DNA from: an uncultured Parvularculaceae bacterium
Lineage (GTDB): Bacteria; Pseudomonadota; Alphaproteobacteria; Caulobacterales; Parvularculaceae
Length of the DNA stretch: 64,000 nt
Assembly (NCBI GenBank): GCA_947259375.1
Contig: CAMYLZ010000010.1
Location: 1 to 64,000 of the forward strand
Reading direction: 5' to 3'
Each line of letters begins with the position of its first letter. The stretch's first letter is position 1. Positions 8,322 to 17,283 of this stretch are shown in pieces. A program made the translations under genes and the position numbers. The notes beneath the pieces are model-generated. The model worked only from the letters and a program-made list of their open reading frames with translations. It did not search any database and was not told the DNA's origin.

Positions 8322-9554
8322 TTACGACAGCGAGAATTTCAGGAATTTCACGGCGTCGAAATCCTGAACGCCGCCGCCCACGCGTTTGGTCGTGTAAAAC
8401 AGCACGTAAGGTTTCGCGGAGTACGGATCGCGCAGCACCTTAACGCCGACCCGGTCGACAATCAGATAGCCGCGGCGGAAATCGCCAAACGCAATCGAAT
8501 GGCTGGCCGAGGCGATATCCGGCATGTCTTCGGCCTCCGAAGCCGGATAGCCCATCAGCCGCGCCGGCTCGCCGGGCTCGCCATTCGGCCGCCACAGATA
8601 ATTGCCGTCCGCATCCTTGAACTTGCGCAAGGCGCCGACCACGGAACGGTTCATCAGGAACCGGCCATTGGCGCGATAAGCCTGTTTCGGCGCATAGATA
8701 AGGTCGAGCAAAATATCCGACGGGTCGGCGACGGGGAACGCGCCATCCGCACCGGTCGCGAGATAGCCAAGCTCGCCGGCGGCTTTGGTCGCATCCGCCG
8801 CAATGGCATAGGCGAGCAGCCCCTTGGGCTGGCTGACCCCGTCGCCATTGATGAAGGCGGCCGATTCCTGGCTGGCGAATTCGCCCTGCACCTCATCGGC
8901 GAGCCATTGCTCGATATCGACGATGGAATCGTCCAGCAGCGTCTGCGACGCCGCCGGCATGGCGTAAAGCTCCATGGTCGGGAAATCGATGGCGGAAAGG
9001 CTCGGCGCGGCGGTTTCAGCGCGTGCGCCGGTTTCCGCGACCCAACCCGCCGCCGCATCGCCATTGGAGACCGGCTTGCGGAACACATTGCCGCCGATCT
9101 CGCGCAGCGATGCGATCTGGCGCATCGGCGAGACGTCCTTGACCGCCGCCGTGATGATGCGTTCGACTTCATTGGGGGCGAGATAACCGCCCTCCGCATC
9201 GGTTCCTGTATTGAGCGATTTCGCTTCGAGCGCGGCGGCGGCGGTCGCATCGCCGATGCGCATATAGCGCAGGAAGGCGGCCTTGCGCCCGTCCGGCTCA
9301 GCGCGCGCGGCGGCGCCCAATTGCGGGCGTTCCGACTTCAACGCCAGCCGATCCACAGCGGCCTTATGTTCTGAAACCGCTTCGTTGATGCGCTCGACCT
9401 TTTCGGCGAGCACCACATCCTCGCGCTGCTTGCTTTCCAGCGCATCAAGGCGCTCATCATTGGCGTCCTTGAATTGCTCGAAAGCGGTCAGGAATTCACG
9501 CATGGCGCTGCGGATTTCCGCATTCGGCGCGCCGGCCTTGGTTTCTATACTCAT
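8322..9554 (-). CDS. orfg5: GTA major capsid protein (ORFG5-like, HK97 fold)
   Basis: A 410-aa HK97-family capsid protein. Residues ~1-100 form the helical delta domain that the prohead protease removes (SAMREFLTAFEQFKD … VERINEAVSEHKAAVDRL). The capsid domain follows, with GGYLAPNEVERIITAAVKDVSPMR, SAIDFPTMELYAMPAASQTLLDD and GDFRRGYLIVDR. The ATG at 9554 has AAGGAG ten bases upstream. An open extension to 9782 overlaps the protease gene, has no family match and is rejected. Confidence 0.95.
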   Translation of the reverse strand: MSIETKAGAPNAEIRSAMREFLTAFEQFKDANDERLDALESKQREDVVLAEKVERINEAVSEHKAAVDRLALKSERPQLGAAARAEPDGRKAAFLRYMRIGDATAAAALEAKSLNTGTDAEGGYLAPNEVERIITAAVKDVSPMRQIASLREIGGNVFRKPVSNGDAAAGWVAETGARAETAAPSLSAIDFPTMELYAMPAASQTLLDDSIVDIEQWLADEVQGEFASQESAAFINGDGVSQPKGLLAYAIAADATKAAGELGYLATGADGAFPVADPSDILLDLIYAPKQAYRANGRFLMNRSVVGALRKFKDADGNYLWRPNGEPGEPARLMGYPASEAEDMPDIASASHSIAFGDFRRGYLIVDRVGVKVLRDPYSAKPYVLFYTTKRVGGGVQDFDAVKFLKFSLS

Positions 9555-9568
9555 CTTACTTTTACTCC

Positions 9569-10135
9569 TTAGACTGAAAGAATGCCGGCCGCACTGCGCA
9601 GCGCATCGGCGAGTGAACGGGCGTCCGGCCCCGACTGGCTTGGCCTTAGCGAAGCGCCGGCGCGCGCCGGAGGGGTGAATGCGACGCGCGCATCTTGCGC
9701 GGGTATTGCCGGCCTCGGCCGTCCGATGCGGGCGATCCGCGCCGCCGGGGCCATGGGAAAGGTGACGATCGACACTTCCCACAACTCCGCTTCGGTGATC
9801 CGCCGCCCGGCTTTCATTTTCTGCGCGCGGCGCGTCTGGTAGCCGATAGAAAGCCCGTCAATCGCCCCGCCTTCGAGCAGCGCATGGACTTCGCGGGCGC
9901 GCTGTGAGGACAATAAGAGCGCGCCTGTGACGTAAAGGCCGCGCCCGTCCTGGCGCAGGCTGGTCCAGCGCCCGACCGGTGTTTCGGCCGCATGCTGATA
10001 AAGCATCCGCACCGCGCCCGGCGCGCGCAACGTCTTCGAAAACGCGCCCGGCGCGACAATGTCGCCGTTAAGGTCCGGCGTGTTGAAGATGGAAGCGTAG
10101 CCTTCGATCTCGGCAATCAGGCAATTATCGTTCAT
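9569..10135 (-). CDS. orfg4: GTA prohead (maturation) protease (ORFG4-like)
   Basis: A 188-aa HK97-type U35 protease that processes the capsid. It shows EIEGYASIFNTPDLNGDIVAPGAF at the N-terminus, the histidine in MLYQHAAETPVGRW and the serine region GLSIGYQTRRA. The ATG at 10135 has GGAG eight bases ahead. The longer frame to 10234 overlaps the upstream ORFG3.5 gene and is not supported. It lies directly before the capsid gene, as in all GTAs. Confidence 0.92.
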   Translation of the reverse strand: MNDNCLIAEIEGYASIFNTPDLNGDIVAPGAFSKTLRAPGAVRMLYQHAAETPVGRWTSLRQDGRGLYVTGALLLSSQRAREVHALLEGGAIDGLSIGYQTRRAQKMKAGRRITEAELWEVSIVTFPMAPAARIARIGRPRPAIPAQDARVAFTPPARAGASLRPSQSGPDARSLADALRSAAGILSV

Positions 10136-10184
10136 GTGGCGGCTCCCTGCATTCGCGCAGCGGAGACGAAATACGCAATACCCA

Positions 10185-10460
10185 TCATTCGCCCTCCCCA
10201 TTGAGGCGGTCGAGTTTTGTTTCGATCCGGTCAAGCGATGCGGTCATGAATTGCGCGCGCTCTTCGAGCCGCGCCGTCCGCTCGATAATTTGCGCATTGT
10301 CGCCGGCGCGCCGTTCAAGCTGCGCGAGGCGTTCGGTCGCCGCGCCCGCCCAGATAAGGCCGAGCCCGGTCTGGACGATCACCGCCGCGCCGATCGCAAT
10401 GGTGACCCGCAGCTCCTGCGGCTTGTCGCCGGACGGTTTTGGAAATGTCACGCTATGCAT
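10185..10460 (-). CDS. GTA small membrane protein (ORFG3.5-like)
   Basis: A 91-aa protein (MHSVTFPKPSGDKPQELR) with one hydrophobic segment at residues ~20-40 (TIAIGAAVIVQTGLGLIW). A coiled-coil-like tail rich in E and R follows (ERLAQLERRAGDN … RIETKLDRLNGEGE). A gene of this size and shape occurs between portal and protease in GTA clusters. Two consecutive ATGs overlap the end of the portal gene, and GGAGGGC supports the second. Its role is unknown; a holin- or spanin-like function is only a guess. Confidence 0.75.
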   Translation of the reverse strand: MHSVTFPKPSGDKPQELRVTIAIGAAVIVQTGLGLIWAGAATERLAQLERRAGDNAQIIERTARLEERAQFMTASLDRIETKLDRLNGEGE

Positions 10461-11625
10461 CATCGCCCTCCTGCGGCGCCAGGCCGAGCGCGGCGCGCTT
10501 TTCATCATCGGACAGGAAATCCGCGCGGGAGATGCGCGCCCATAAAGCGTCGCGTTCAGCGCTGAGCGCGTCGATTGCTTCGCTGCGGCAGACGAGCGAT
10601 GCGTGCGGCCAGACCGGCGCGAACCAGTTGGTGAGCGCTGCGGCGGTTTTCCTGACCAGCGGCAGCACGGTCTGTTTCCAAAAAGCGAGATTGGCCTCGC
10701 GATAATTCGAGTAGGTATTATCGCCCGGAATGCCGAGCAGCATGGGCGGCACGCCGAAAGCGAGCGCGATCTCACGCGCGGCGGCGTGCTTGGCCTCGAT
10801 GAAATCCATATCGGCGGGGGTCAGCGACATGGAGCGCCATTCAAGCCCGCCATCGAGCACCAGCGGCCGGCCCGCATTGGCCGAGCCCTGATAGGCGTCC
10901 TCGAGCTCGGCTTTCAGGCGGTCGAACTGATCGGCGGTGAGGTTCTCCGCCCCTTCCGGGCCTTTATAGACGAGCGCGCCCGATGGCCGCGCCGCATTGT
11001 CGAGCAGCGACTTGTTCCAGGCGGACGCTGCATTGTGCAGATCGACCGCAGACGCCGCCGCCTCCAACGGCGACAGGCCGTAATGATCATTGGTCGGATG
11101 GAATAGGTTCAAATGCAGGATCGGCGACAGCCCGCCGTCATCCGGCTTGTTGAAGGTCGCCACGCGCCCGCCGGCGGCATAGTCAAAGCCCTCGGCCCAG
11201 CCCGATTTGCCCAGCCGCGCCTTCATCCGGTCGGGGCGCAACGCATAAAGTTCGCGCGGGGCGCCATCGAGCGCAACCGCTTCGAGATAGGCGTTCCCCG
11301 CCGTCTGCAAAAAGCCGTAAAAACTTTCCATCAGCTCAGCGCCGGATTGCTCCGGATTGGGATGGGCGATCAAGGCGGCGAGCGGATGCTCCGCCATCGC
11401 CGCCCCGTCTTCGATGACCGACAAAGGCGCGGACGCCGCCGCTTCCGCCACCAGCCGCACGCAACGATAGGCGATGACGTTTTTCTCATAGCCGGCGCGC
11501 GCAAGGCTTGCATAATCGCGCGGCGTCCAGGCCGGCGCGCCAAGCCGGTTGAGCGCGATCAGCGCCTTAGCGGCGGAGGCTTTTTTCTCCGGCGGTTTGC
11601 GAAATAGATCGGGGATCAACGACAT
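10453..11625 (-). CDS. orfg3: GTA portal protein (ORFG3-like, HK97 family)
   Basis: A 390-aa portal forming the dodecameric DNA gate at the capsid vertex. Family segments are YEKNVIAYRCVRLVAEAAASAPL near residue 50, NPEQSGAELMESFYGFLQTAGNAYLE, a central FHPTNDHYGLSPLEAAASAVDLHN, and the FGVPPMLLGIPGDNTYSNYREANLAFWKQTV signature. The gene overlaps the start of ORFG3.5 and follows terminase by 70 bases. No frameshift or missing segment is visible. Confidence 0.95.
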   Translation of the reverse strand: MSLIPDLFRKPPEKKASAAKALIALNRLGAPAWTPRDYASLARAGYEKNVIAYRCVRLVAEAAASAPLSVIEDGAAMAEHPLAALIAHPNPEQSGAELMESFYGFLQTAGNAYLEAVALDGAPRELYALRPDRMKARLGKSGWAEGFDYAAGGRVATFNKPDDGGLSPILHLNLFHPTNDHYGLSPLEAAASAVDLHNAASAWNKSLLDNAARPSGALVYKGPEGAENLTADQFDRLKAELEDAYQGSANAGRPLVLDGGLEWRSMSLTPADMDFIEAKHAAAREIALAFGVPPMLLGIPGDNTYSNYREANLAFWKQTVLPLVRKTAAALTNWFAPVWPHASLVCRSEAIDALSAERDALWARISRADFLSDDEKRAALGLAPQEGDDA

Positions 11626-11695
11626 GCGCCACCGCCCGCGGAAGGGGTGTCCGCAGCGCGGACGGAGAGATTGTTCCTCAGCATAACGATCATTC

Positions 11696-12964
11696 CTAAG
11701 ACAGCCGCTTCACGCCGGGGCGCGGCGCGGCGGGGTTCAACATCAATTCGGCGATCGCCCAGACAAGGGCGTCGAGGCGGTCCGGGCTTTTGCCGCCGCC
11801 ATTCCTGGAAACGGCGCCGGTGTAAGTGACCATCTGGTCTTCAAGCTTGGGGAAGGCGCCCGCATGGCGCACGCGGCCCTGTTCATAGAGCGCGGCCACC
11901 GGCTCCGCGCGCAAGCGCTTGCCGCGGGTCGCATGCACGCCTTTGACCGGCGCGGAGGGGTCGACTTGCGCGATCACGGCTTTCGCCATATCGCCGCCCT
12001 GATTGACTTCGACGACGATGCGGTCGGCGTTGAATTCATGATAGGCGGCAACGGTTTTTTCCGCCCACTGATGAGGCGTCATGCCGCCGCCAGACCAGTC
12101 GGCGAGAATGAATGCGACGTCATGTCCGCCGCAATACGCGACGCCGGCGACAATGACGCCGCATTCATCCGCTTGCGCGCCCGCCGTCGCAGGGGGATCG
12201 ACGGCGACCACGATGCGCCTGAGCGGCGGCGCGGCGGCGACCCGCGCGGCCTCAATCGTCCGCCAGGTCCACAGCGCGCCGGCCACATCCTCGATCAGCT
12301 CGCCCATCAGCTCCTGCCGGCCGAGCGCCGTGCCTTCGTAAGCCTGCGCAATCTCGGAAAAGAACGCCTCGGACAGATGCGCGCGATTGGCGTAGGTCGA
12401 GGCGCGCCGCACGATCGTTGTCGGCGCCTTGATGAGGCGCTTGATCAGCGCCGAAGGGCGCGGCGTCGTCGTCGCGACCTGGCGCGGGCGCGGCCCGAGC
12501 CGCAAGGCAAGCTGCAAATTCGACCAGGTTTCCTCCGCATAGCGCCATTTGCACAGCTCATCGGACCAGGCGGCGGTGAACTGATAGCCGCGAATGCCGT
12601 CCGGGTCTTCGGCGGAAAAGGCGTAAGCGACCGCCCCCGACGGCCAGACGAGCCGCCGCCGCGAGGCCTCATAGGCCGGGCGGTCGGCCGGCGCGGCCAC
12701 CGCGCGTATGCCGGAGGGCCCGTCGATCATGACTTCCCGCGCATCGGTATAGGTTTCCGCGACCAGCGCGATGGCCGCTTCGGCCGCGTTGTCATTCGCC
12801 GGACCGGCGAGCGCGCGCACCCATTCGGCGCCGGCGCGGGTCTTGCCCGCCCCGCGCCCGCCAAGGATGAGCCAGGTCGTCCAGTCGCCTTCCGGTTCGC
12901 GCTGATGCTCATGGGCGTTCATCCCCCACCGCTTCACCGCCAGCGCCGGAAACTCCCGCCGCAT
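11696..12964 (-). CDS. orfg2: GTA large terminase subunit (ORFG2-like)
   Basis: The packaging motor ATPase/nuclease. Walker A is LGGRGAGKTRAG about 35 residues from the proposed start, and the Walker B-like segment is FTAAWSDELCKW. The nuclease domain shows VAVDPPATAG, VVEVNQGGD and GGKSPDRLDALVWA. The start is uncertain. ATGs at 13132, 12964 and 12922 are all in frame. 12964 is preferred because GAGGCG sits six bases ahead and REFPALAVKRW resembles the family N-terminus. From it, the gene overlaps the preceding small-terminase frame by 56 bases; from 13132 it would overlap by 224. Confidence 0.93.
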   Translation of the reverse strand: MRREFPALAVKRWGMNAHEHQREPEGDWTTWLILGGRGAGKTRAGAEWVRALAGPANDNAAEAAIALVAETYTDAREVMIDGPSGIRAVAAPADRPAYEASRRRLVWPSGAVAYAFSAEDPDGIRGYQFTAAWSDELCKWRYAEETWSNLQLALRLGPRPRQVATTTPRPSALIKRLIKAPTTIVRRASTYANRAHLSEAFFSEIAQAYEGTALGRQELMGELIEDVAGALWTWRTIEAARVAAAPPLRRIVVAVDPPATAGAQADECGVIVAGVAYCGGHDVAFILADWSGGGMTPHQWAEKTVAAYHEFNADRIVVEVNQGGDMAKAVIAQVDPSAPVKGVHATRGKRLRAEPVAALYEQGRVRHAGAFPKLEDQMVTYTGAVSRNGGGKSPDRLDALVWAIAELMLNPAAPRPGVKRLS

Positions 12965-13358
12965 GATCGCCTCGGCGGTCTGCCTCGCGATCGACTTTTC
13001 CGGCGGCGTCGCCACCAAGTTCCGCAGCGACGTCGGCGACGCGGCTTTCGATTTCCCGGTAGACATCGGCGATCTGTTCGTCGCTGATGGCGGGCTCTTG
13101 CGATTGCTGGTCATCGCTTTCCTTTGCTTCATCGCGAACCATGCGCCGGGCGGCCTCCGCCGAGCTCATCAGCGTGCGCAAGCTCCGCGCGCCGCGATCA
13201 AACGCATCGGCGTCGTTCTGCTCCGTAAGGAGACCGGCGGCGCGGCGCAGCGCCAGCACGCGGATATCGTCGAAAAGCCGTTCCCAGCTTTTTTCATCCG
13301 TGTCCGGCTGACCCGCCGCGATTGGTTTTTGAGGTTTGTTATTCGTCATGGGCGGCAT
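12909..13358 (-). CDS. orfg1: GTA small terminase-like protein (ORFG1-like)
   Basis: A predicted 149-aa protein at the head of the GTA operon, where ORFG1 (the small terminase) normally lies. The helical middle (SWERLFDDIRVLALRRAAGLL … RSLRTLMSSAEAARRMV) and acidic linker fit GTA TerS, which lacks a classical HTH. The last ~35 residues (GKVDREADRRGDHAAG…) look like out-of-frame translation of the terminase gene. The real C-terminus, or a frameshift into ORFG2, is therefore open. ATG 13349 is an alternative start. Confidence 0.65.
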   Translation of the reverse strand: MPPMTNNKPQKPIAAGQPDTDEKSWERLFDDIRVLALRRAAGLLTEQNDADAFDRGARSLRTLMSSAEAARRMVRDEAKESDDQQSQEPAISDEQIADVYREIESRVADVAAELGGDAAGKVDREADRRGDHAAGVSGAGGEAVGDERP

Positions 13359-13378
13359 TATGGGGCCGCCCGGAAGGG

Positions 13379-13396
13379 GGTGGATAACTATCCACC
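13379..13396. promoter_or_regulatory. Inverted repeat upstream of the GTA operon
   Basis: GGTGGATA-AC-TATCCACC is an 8-bp perfect inverted repeat 21 bases upstream of the first GTA gene. It lies in the 271-base gap shared with the divergent CadC-like regulator. The location suits an operator for GTA expression. Nothing in the sequence identifies the binding protein. Confidence 0.45.
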
Positions 13397-13629
13397 AAAA
13401 GCGGGATTCATGCAGATTTTCATCAGATAAGTTGTATTTTCAACAGGGGTATGCGCGTAAAAGTTGCAGGTAATTTTGCCAAAAATCGAAGGCTTGTATA
13501 GAATAGATTGAATAGCGTTATCGCTGAATGTTTACACAGACTGACGCGGTATAACAGGCAACCCGCAATACGGCGCGCATCATTCATTTTTTGACAGCAA
13601 TACCGGCTGGTATTCGCATAGGGGCAAGG

Positions 13630-15615
13630 ATGATCGAAACCGGACAGGGGCGTTTTGTCATTGGCGGCCTGATCGTCGATTTCGGCCGCAACGTCGTCGA
13701 AGGCCCGTCGGGCGAGCACCGCATCGAACCGCGACTTGCAGTATTACTCTCTGTCCTGATTAACAATGCCGGACAGGTAATGTCGCGCGAGGCGCTGATC
13801 GAGGCGGTCTGGCGCGGCGCAGCAGGCGCTGACCAGAGCCTGACCAACGCCATGTCGCAATTGCGCAAGCTGCTTGCCGATGGCGAGAGCGGCTCCGTGC
13901 GCATCGAAACCGTTCCAAAACGCGGTTACCGGTTTGTGGGAAAGGTCACGCCGGCGCCCGGTCGCGCCAATGATGACGATAGTGATGGCGAAGGCCGTCC
14001 TGACGAGAACAGGACGCCCCCCAAAGGCTGGCTGACGCAAAAGCGCGTGCTGGCGTCGATTATCGGCGCCGTGATCATCGCCGCGGCGCCGCTCGCTTAT
14101 CTCGCCCGCATCGCGCCGGCCGAACGAACGGGCGCCGGCGACGCGTCGCGGACCAATCTGATAAGAATTGCGGTGCGCGCTTCCGGCGAAGAAACGCAAT
14201 TCGCCTATGATCTCGGCCGCACGATCGAGCGCGTATTCCTGACGAACAGGATCACGACGATCGATGCAATGAATCCGGGCGCTGATGACGGCGCAGCGCC
14301 GTTCCTGCTCGAAAGCATCGCGCGCGAGGAGAGCGGCATGCTGAAAGTGCACAGCGCCGTCACGCATCTGCCCTCCGGCGTCAAATTATGGTCGCGTGAA
14401 TTTGCGCGCAGCGCTGACGAGGCGGCGCTGTTTCAGGACCAGATCGCGGTGCGGCTGGCTGATATTTTGCGGTGCTGGCTGGATGAACGTGATCGCTTCG
14501 CCGGCGCGCCAGACACAGAAATTCTCAATGTCCTGCTGCTGTTATGCGAACTCGCCAAGGGCGACGGCGATGATTTCAAACGACTTCCCGAAACAGCCCG
14601 CCGGCTTGTCGAGCTTGCGCCGGACAATGCTGAATCGCATGCCCAATACGGGTCCGTCCTCGCCCTCAATACGGCGTCGCGGCTGCGACTGCCGCAGGAG
14701 GAAGCCGAAAGCCGGCGCCGCGCCGCCTATGCCAGCCTGCACCGGGCCATATCGATCGATCCGCAAAATGGCCGCGCGCTATGGGGCCTCGCCATCATCG
14801 ATGATAACGCTGTGGGACTGGCGGACCGGCGCACTTATCTGCGCCGCTCGCTAGATGAGGATCCGGACTTTCCCTATGCGCGATTGCATATGGGATTTTT
14901 CCTGCTTGGCGTCGGCCGGCGCATCGACGCCGCGGCGTATTTCAAGAGATATGTTGATGATTTTCCGCTCGACGCGCAGCAATCGGTTCACTATCCGCGC
15001 CAGTTGCTCGCGCTCGGGCAGGACGGTTTCGCGCGGCAAATCGTAACCCCCTATCTCGAGCGTTTCGAAAATGCGCGGATATTGAAATGGCGATGGGGCG
15101 ATGCGGAATTCTGGTATGGCGATGCGGATGCCGCGCGTTCGCTATTCGAATGGCTGGCGCTCGACCGCGCGACCATGGATTGCGTCGCAACATTCCTGAA
15201 GGCCCGCGAGACCAGGACGCGCCTTTCCGAACGCGAGATCGAAACGACCTGCGAGACCGCGCCGACAGCGCATCCTGCAACCTATTACGGATATTTCGGC
15301 CATGTGGACCGGGCGCTCGAATTGCTTGAAGCCGACCGCGCGTTTTTCGCCGCGCCTGCAAACAGCCTTGGCCGGCGCACCATCTTCGAGGAATTCATGG
15401 CGCCGGTTCACGCCGATCCGCGCTTTTTCGAATTCACGCGCGCGATCGGGCTCGTGGATTACTGGGCGCAGACGGAAGAATGGCCGGATTTTTGCCGCCG
15501 CAAGACCCTGCCCTATGATTGCCGATCGCTAGCGCGCGCCGAGAGCGCCCGCGCGGCAGGCCCGATAACCGTGAACTCGGACATGAACACAGACCTGAAC
15601 ACGGAAAGGCCCTGA
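13630..15615 (+). CDS. CadC/ToxR-like transmembrane transcriptional regulator with TPR-type C-terminus
   Basis: A 661-aa protein. Residues ~5-105 form an OmpR-type winged helix (RIEPRLAVLLSVLINNAGQVMSREALIEAVW … IETVPKRGYRFVGKV). A single membrane segment lies near 138-158 (VLASIIGAVIIAAAPLAYLA), followed by a ~500-residue periplasmic part with an adenylate-cyclase-like TolB/TPR layout (LWSREFARSADEAALFQDQIA … helical repeats). Such regulators bind DNA while membrane-anchored and sense signals outside the cytoplasm. The ATG at 13630 with AGGGGCAAGG upstream is preferred over 13591. AATACC-GGCT-GGTATT at 13599-13614 could be a self-operator. Targets are unknown; the divergent GTA operon and the downstream secreted-protein gene are candidates by position. 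Confidence 0.85.
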   Translation: MIETGQGRFVIGGLIVDFGRNVVEGPSGEHRIEPRLAVLLSVLINNAGQVMSREALIEAVWRGAAGADQSLTNAMSQLRKLLADGESGSVRIETVPKRGYRFVGKVTPAPGRANDDDSDGEGRPDENRTPPKGWLTQKRVLASIIGAVIIAAAPLAYLARIAPAERTGAGDASRTNLIRIAVRASGEETQFAYDLGRTIERVFLTNRITTIDAMNPGADDGAAPFLLESIAREESGMLKVHSAVTHLPSGVKLWSREFARSADEAALFQDQIAVRLADILRCWLDERDRFAGAPDTEILNVLLLLCELAKGDGDDFKRLPETARRLVELAPDNAESHAQYGSVLALNTASRLRLPQEEAESRRRAAYASLHRAISIDPQNGRALWGLAIIDDNAVGLADRRTYLRRSLDEDPDFPYARLHMGFFLLGVGRRIDAAAYFKRYVDDFPLDAQQSVHYPRQLLALGQDGFARQIVTPYLERFENARILKWRWGDAEFWYGDADAARSLFEWLALDRATMDCVATFLKARETRTRLSEREIETTCETAPTAHPATYYGYFGHVDRALELLEADRAFFAAPANSLGRRTIFEEFMAPVHADPRFFEFTRAIGLVDYWAQTEEWPDFCRRKTLPYDCRSLARAESARAAGPITVNSDMNTDLNTERP

Positions 15616-15837
15616 GCGGCGGCAAAGCGCTGCGCGGGGCGCATACAGTCGCCGGCGCCGTCCAATTCTTCGCGCAAAATCCGCAGCTTGATGTTTCCCT
15701 GACATTATTTTCAGAAAGACTTTCGCCTTCCATTAGGACAAAACAACGCCTGCGCGGTTTGCTCCCCGCCATGCCTGACGCCGGTGCGCCGTCAATGCGC
15801 CGGCGCCATCAACTGCAACCAAGACGGGGAACTTCTC

Positions 15838-16488
15838 ATGAAAGCGTTGATCTCAATACTAGCATTGTCCGCCGCGCTGGCGGCGACGCCCGCAGCCGCG
15901 GGCGATAATGGCAGAAAATCCGTCAGCATACAGTCAAGCGGCGGCCTTTACCTGCCCGACCTTGAAGGCGGCGTCATCACGCCGACCAGTTCCAGCGGCA
16001 CGCTGATGCGCAAAAGGGGCGGGTTGTTTTTCGACGGCACATTCCGGGGCTTGACGCCGGACAGCGCCTATTCGCTGTGGTGGGTCGTCTTCAACAAACC
16101 CGACAACTGCCTTTTTGGCTGCGACGTTCGCGACCTCTTCGCCGGTCATGGACAGGTGTTTTACGGCGGCGGTTTCGTCACCGATCCGAGCGGTCAGGGC
16201 GATGTCAGCGCTGAAGCGCGCGTCGGCAGAATTCCCGAAGGCGCGGACCGGTTCAGCGAAGTAGCCCCGATCGCATTCGACCCGCCGCTGATTATCGATC
16301 CCGCAACCGAGACCGGCCTGCGCAGGCCCCACAGGGCGATGATCCATGTGGTGGTGCGCTATCACGGCGCGGTCGATGCGCCCAATGTCGCGGGACAGAT
16401 CGGAACCTATCTCGGCGGTTGCGCGCTGCCGGACGGCACGCCGGGCGCTCCTTGCTTTGATGAACAGATCCTGGTGTTCGCACCCTGA
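15838..16488 (+). CDS. Secreted protein of unknown function
   Basis: A 216-aa protein with a clear signal peptide (MKALISILALSAALAATPAAAG, cleavage after AAA-G). The mature part is predicted beta-rich with aromatic GLTPDSAYSLWWVVFNKP, two cysteines in NCLFGCDVRDLF and two more in CALPDGTPGAPCF, suggesting disulphides in the periplasm or medium. HAMIHVVVRYHG-like strands (HRAMIHVVVRYHG) near the C-terminus recall Cu/Zn-SOD or CHRD beta sandwiches, but this is only a resemblance. The ATG has GGGGA ten bases upstream. It follows the CadC-like regulator by 222 bases on the same strand. Confidence 0.8.
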   Translation: MKALISILALSAALAATPAAAGDNGRKSVSIQSSGGLYLPDLEGGVITPTSSSGTLMRKRGGLFFDGTFRGLTPDSAYSLWWVVFNKPDNCLFGCDVRDLFAGHGQVFYGGGFVTDPSGQGDVSAEARVGRIPEGADRFSEVAPIAFDPPLIIDPATETGLRRPHRAMIHVVVRYHGAVDAPNVAGQIGTYLGGCALPDGTPGAPCFDEQILVFAP

Positions 16489-16692
16489 AAAACAGCGCCA
16501 AACACCTTCAGCCCGCCCCCGGCGACGCCGTTTGGCGAAGCTGATGAACCCCTAAATCAGCCCTGGGCGGGAGGAGAGCGGAGATCAGGATTGCGGCCTT
16601 CCCTTTCGCCGCATCCTGACTTCTGTTCGCGTTTGCTGAGACGCCGCGCGACACGCTCTTTCAACGCCTGCCCTTCATCCCTGATCGCAGTC

Positions 16693-17139
16693 CTAGCGCG
16701 CCTTGGTGATCCGGCTTTCAAGCAGCGCGTCGTCAATATCCTCTTCGGATGTGAGATCCGCCGACACCGCGACGCCGGCGCGTTCGACCGATTGCGGATC
16801 GCCGGTGATCAGCGGATGCCAGTCAGGCAGCCCCTCACCGTTCGCAAGCCGGCGATAGGCGCAGGTTTTCGGCATCCAGTGCAGGCTTTTCGCATTATCC
16901 GGCGTCAGCGCCACGCAGTCCGGCACGCGCGCGCAGCGATGTTCATAATCGGTGCAGCGCCGGCGTTTCGCATCAAACAGCTTGCAGGCGACATCCGTTT
17001 CGAACACGTCGCCAGTTTCTTCATTATGCAGAATATAAAGGCAGCACCGCCCGCAGCCGTCGCACAGCGACTCCCACTCGGCGGGCGTCATCTCGGCGAG
17101 GGATTTTGTCTCCCAGAAAGGTTTCGCATCGCGCGTCAT
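16693..17139 (-). CDS. YcgN-family (UPF0260) cysteine-cluster protein
   Basis: A 148-aa UPF0260 member. Conserved segments are WESLCDGCGRCCLYIL near residue 30, VACKLFDAKRRRCTDYEHRC and LHWMPKTCAYRRLANGEGLPDWHPL. Eight or more cysteines suggest an Fe-S or Zn site (family CxxCxxxC type). Function is unknown in all bacteria. The start MTRDAKPFWE at 17139 matches the family; the 17-residue extension does not. Confidence 0.93.
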   Translation of the reverse strand: MTRDAKPFWETKSLAEMTPAEWESLCDGCGRCCLYILHNEETGDVFETDVACKLFDAKRRRCTDYEHRCARVPDCVALTPDNAKSLHWMPKTCAYRRLANGEGLPDWHPLITGDPQSVERAGVAVSADLTSEEDIDDALLESRITKAR

Positions 17140-17283
17140 GGGGCCAGCTTCTATGCCATCGCCCCCACCTTCAGCAAGGCGCGGCGGCATATGCGGCGAG
17201 CCGCGCGGCTTTCACGGTGAAGCGCGGTTGCCCCGCCCCGCGCCCTCGCCTAGTTTCCGCCGGTTAGTCTGAAGGGGCCATCC

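Noticed and set aside
7968-9374. 468-aa plus-strand frame opposite capsid gene
   Set aside because: Arg/Ala/Ile-rich shadow of high-GC coding on the other strand; capsid family match is decisive.
9555-9782. N-terminal extension of capsid protein
   Set aside because: Overlaps the protease gene and no capsid homology; a strong ribosome site exists at 9554.
11864-13087. 407-aa plus-strand frame opposite terminase
   Set aside because: Shadow of the terminase gene; no ribosome site or protein-like pattern.
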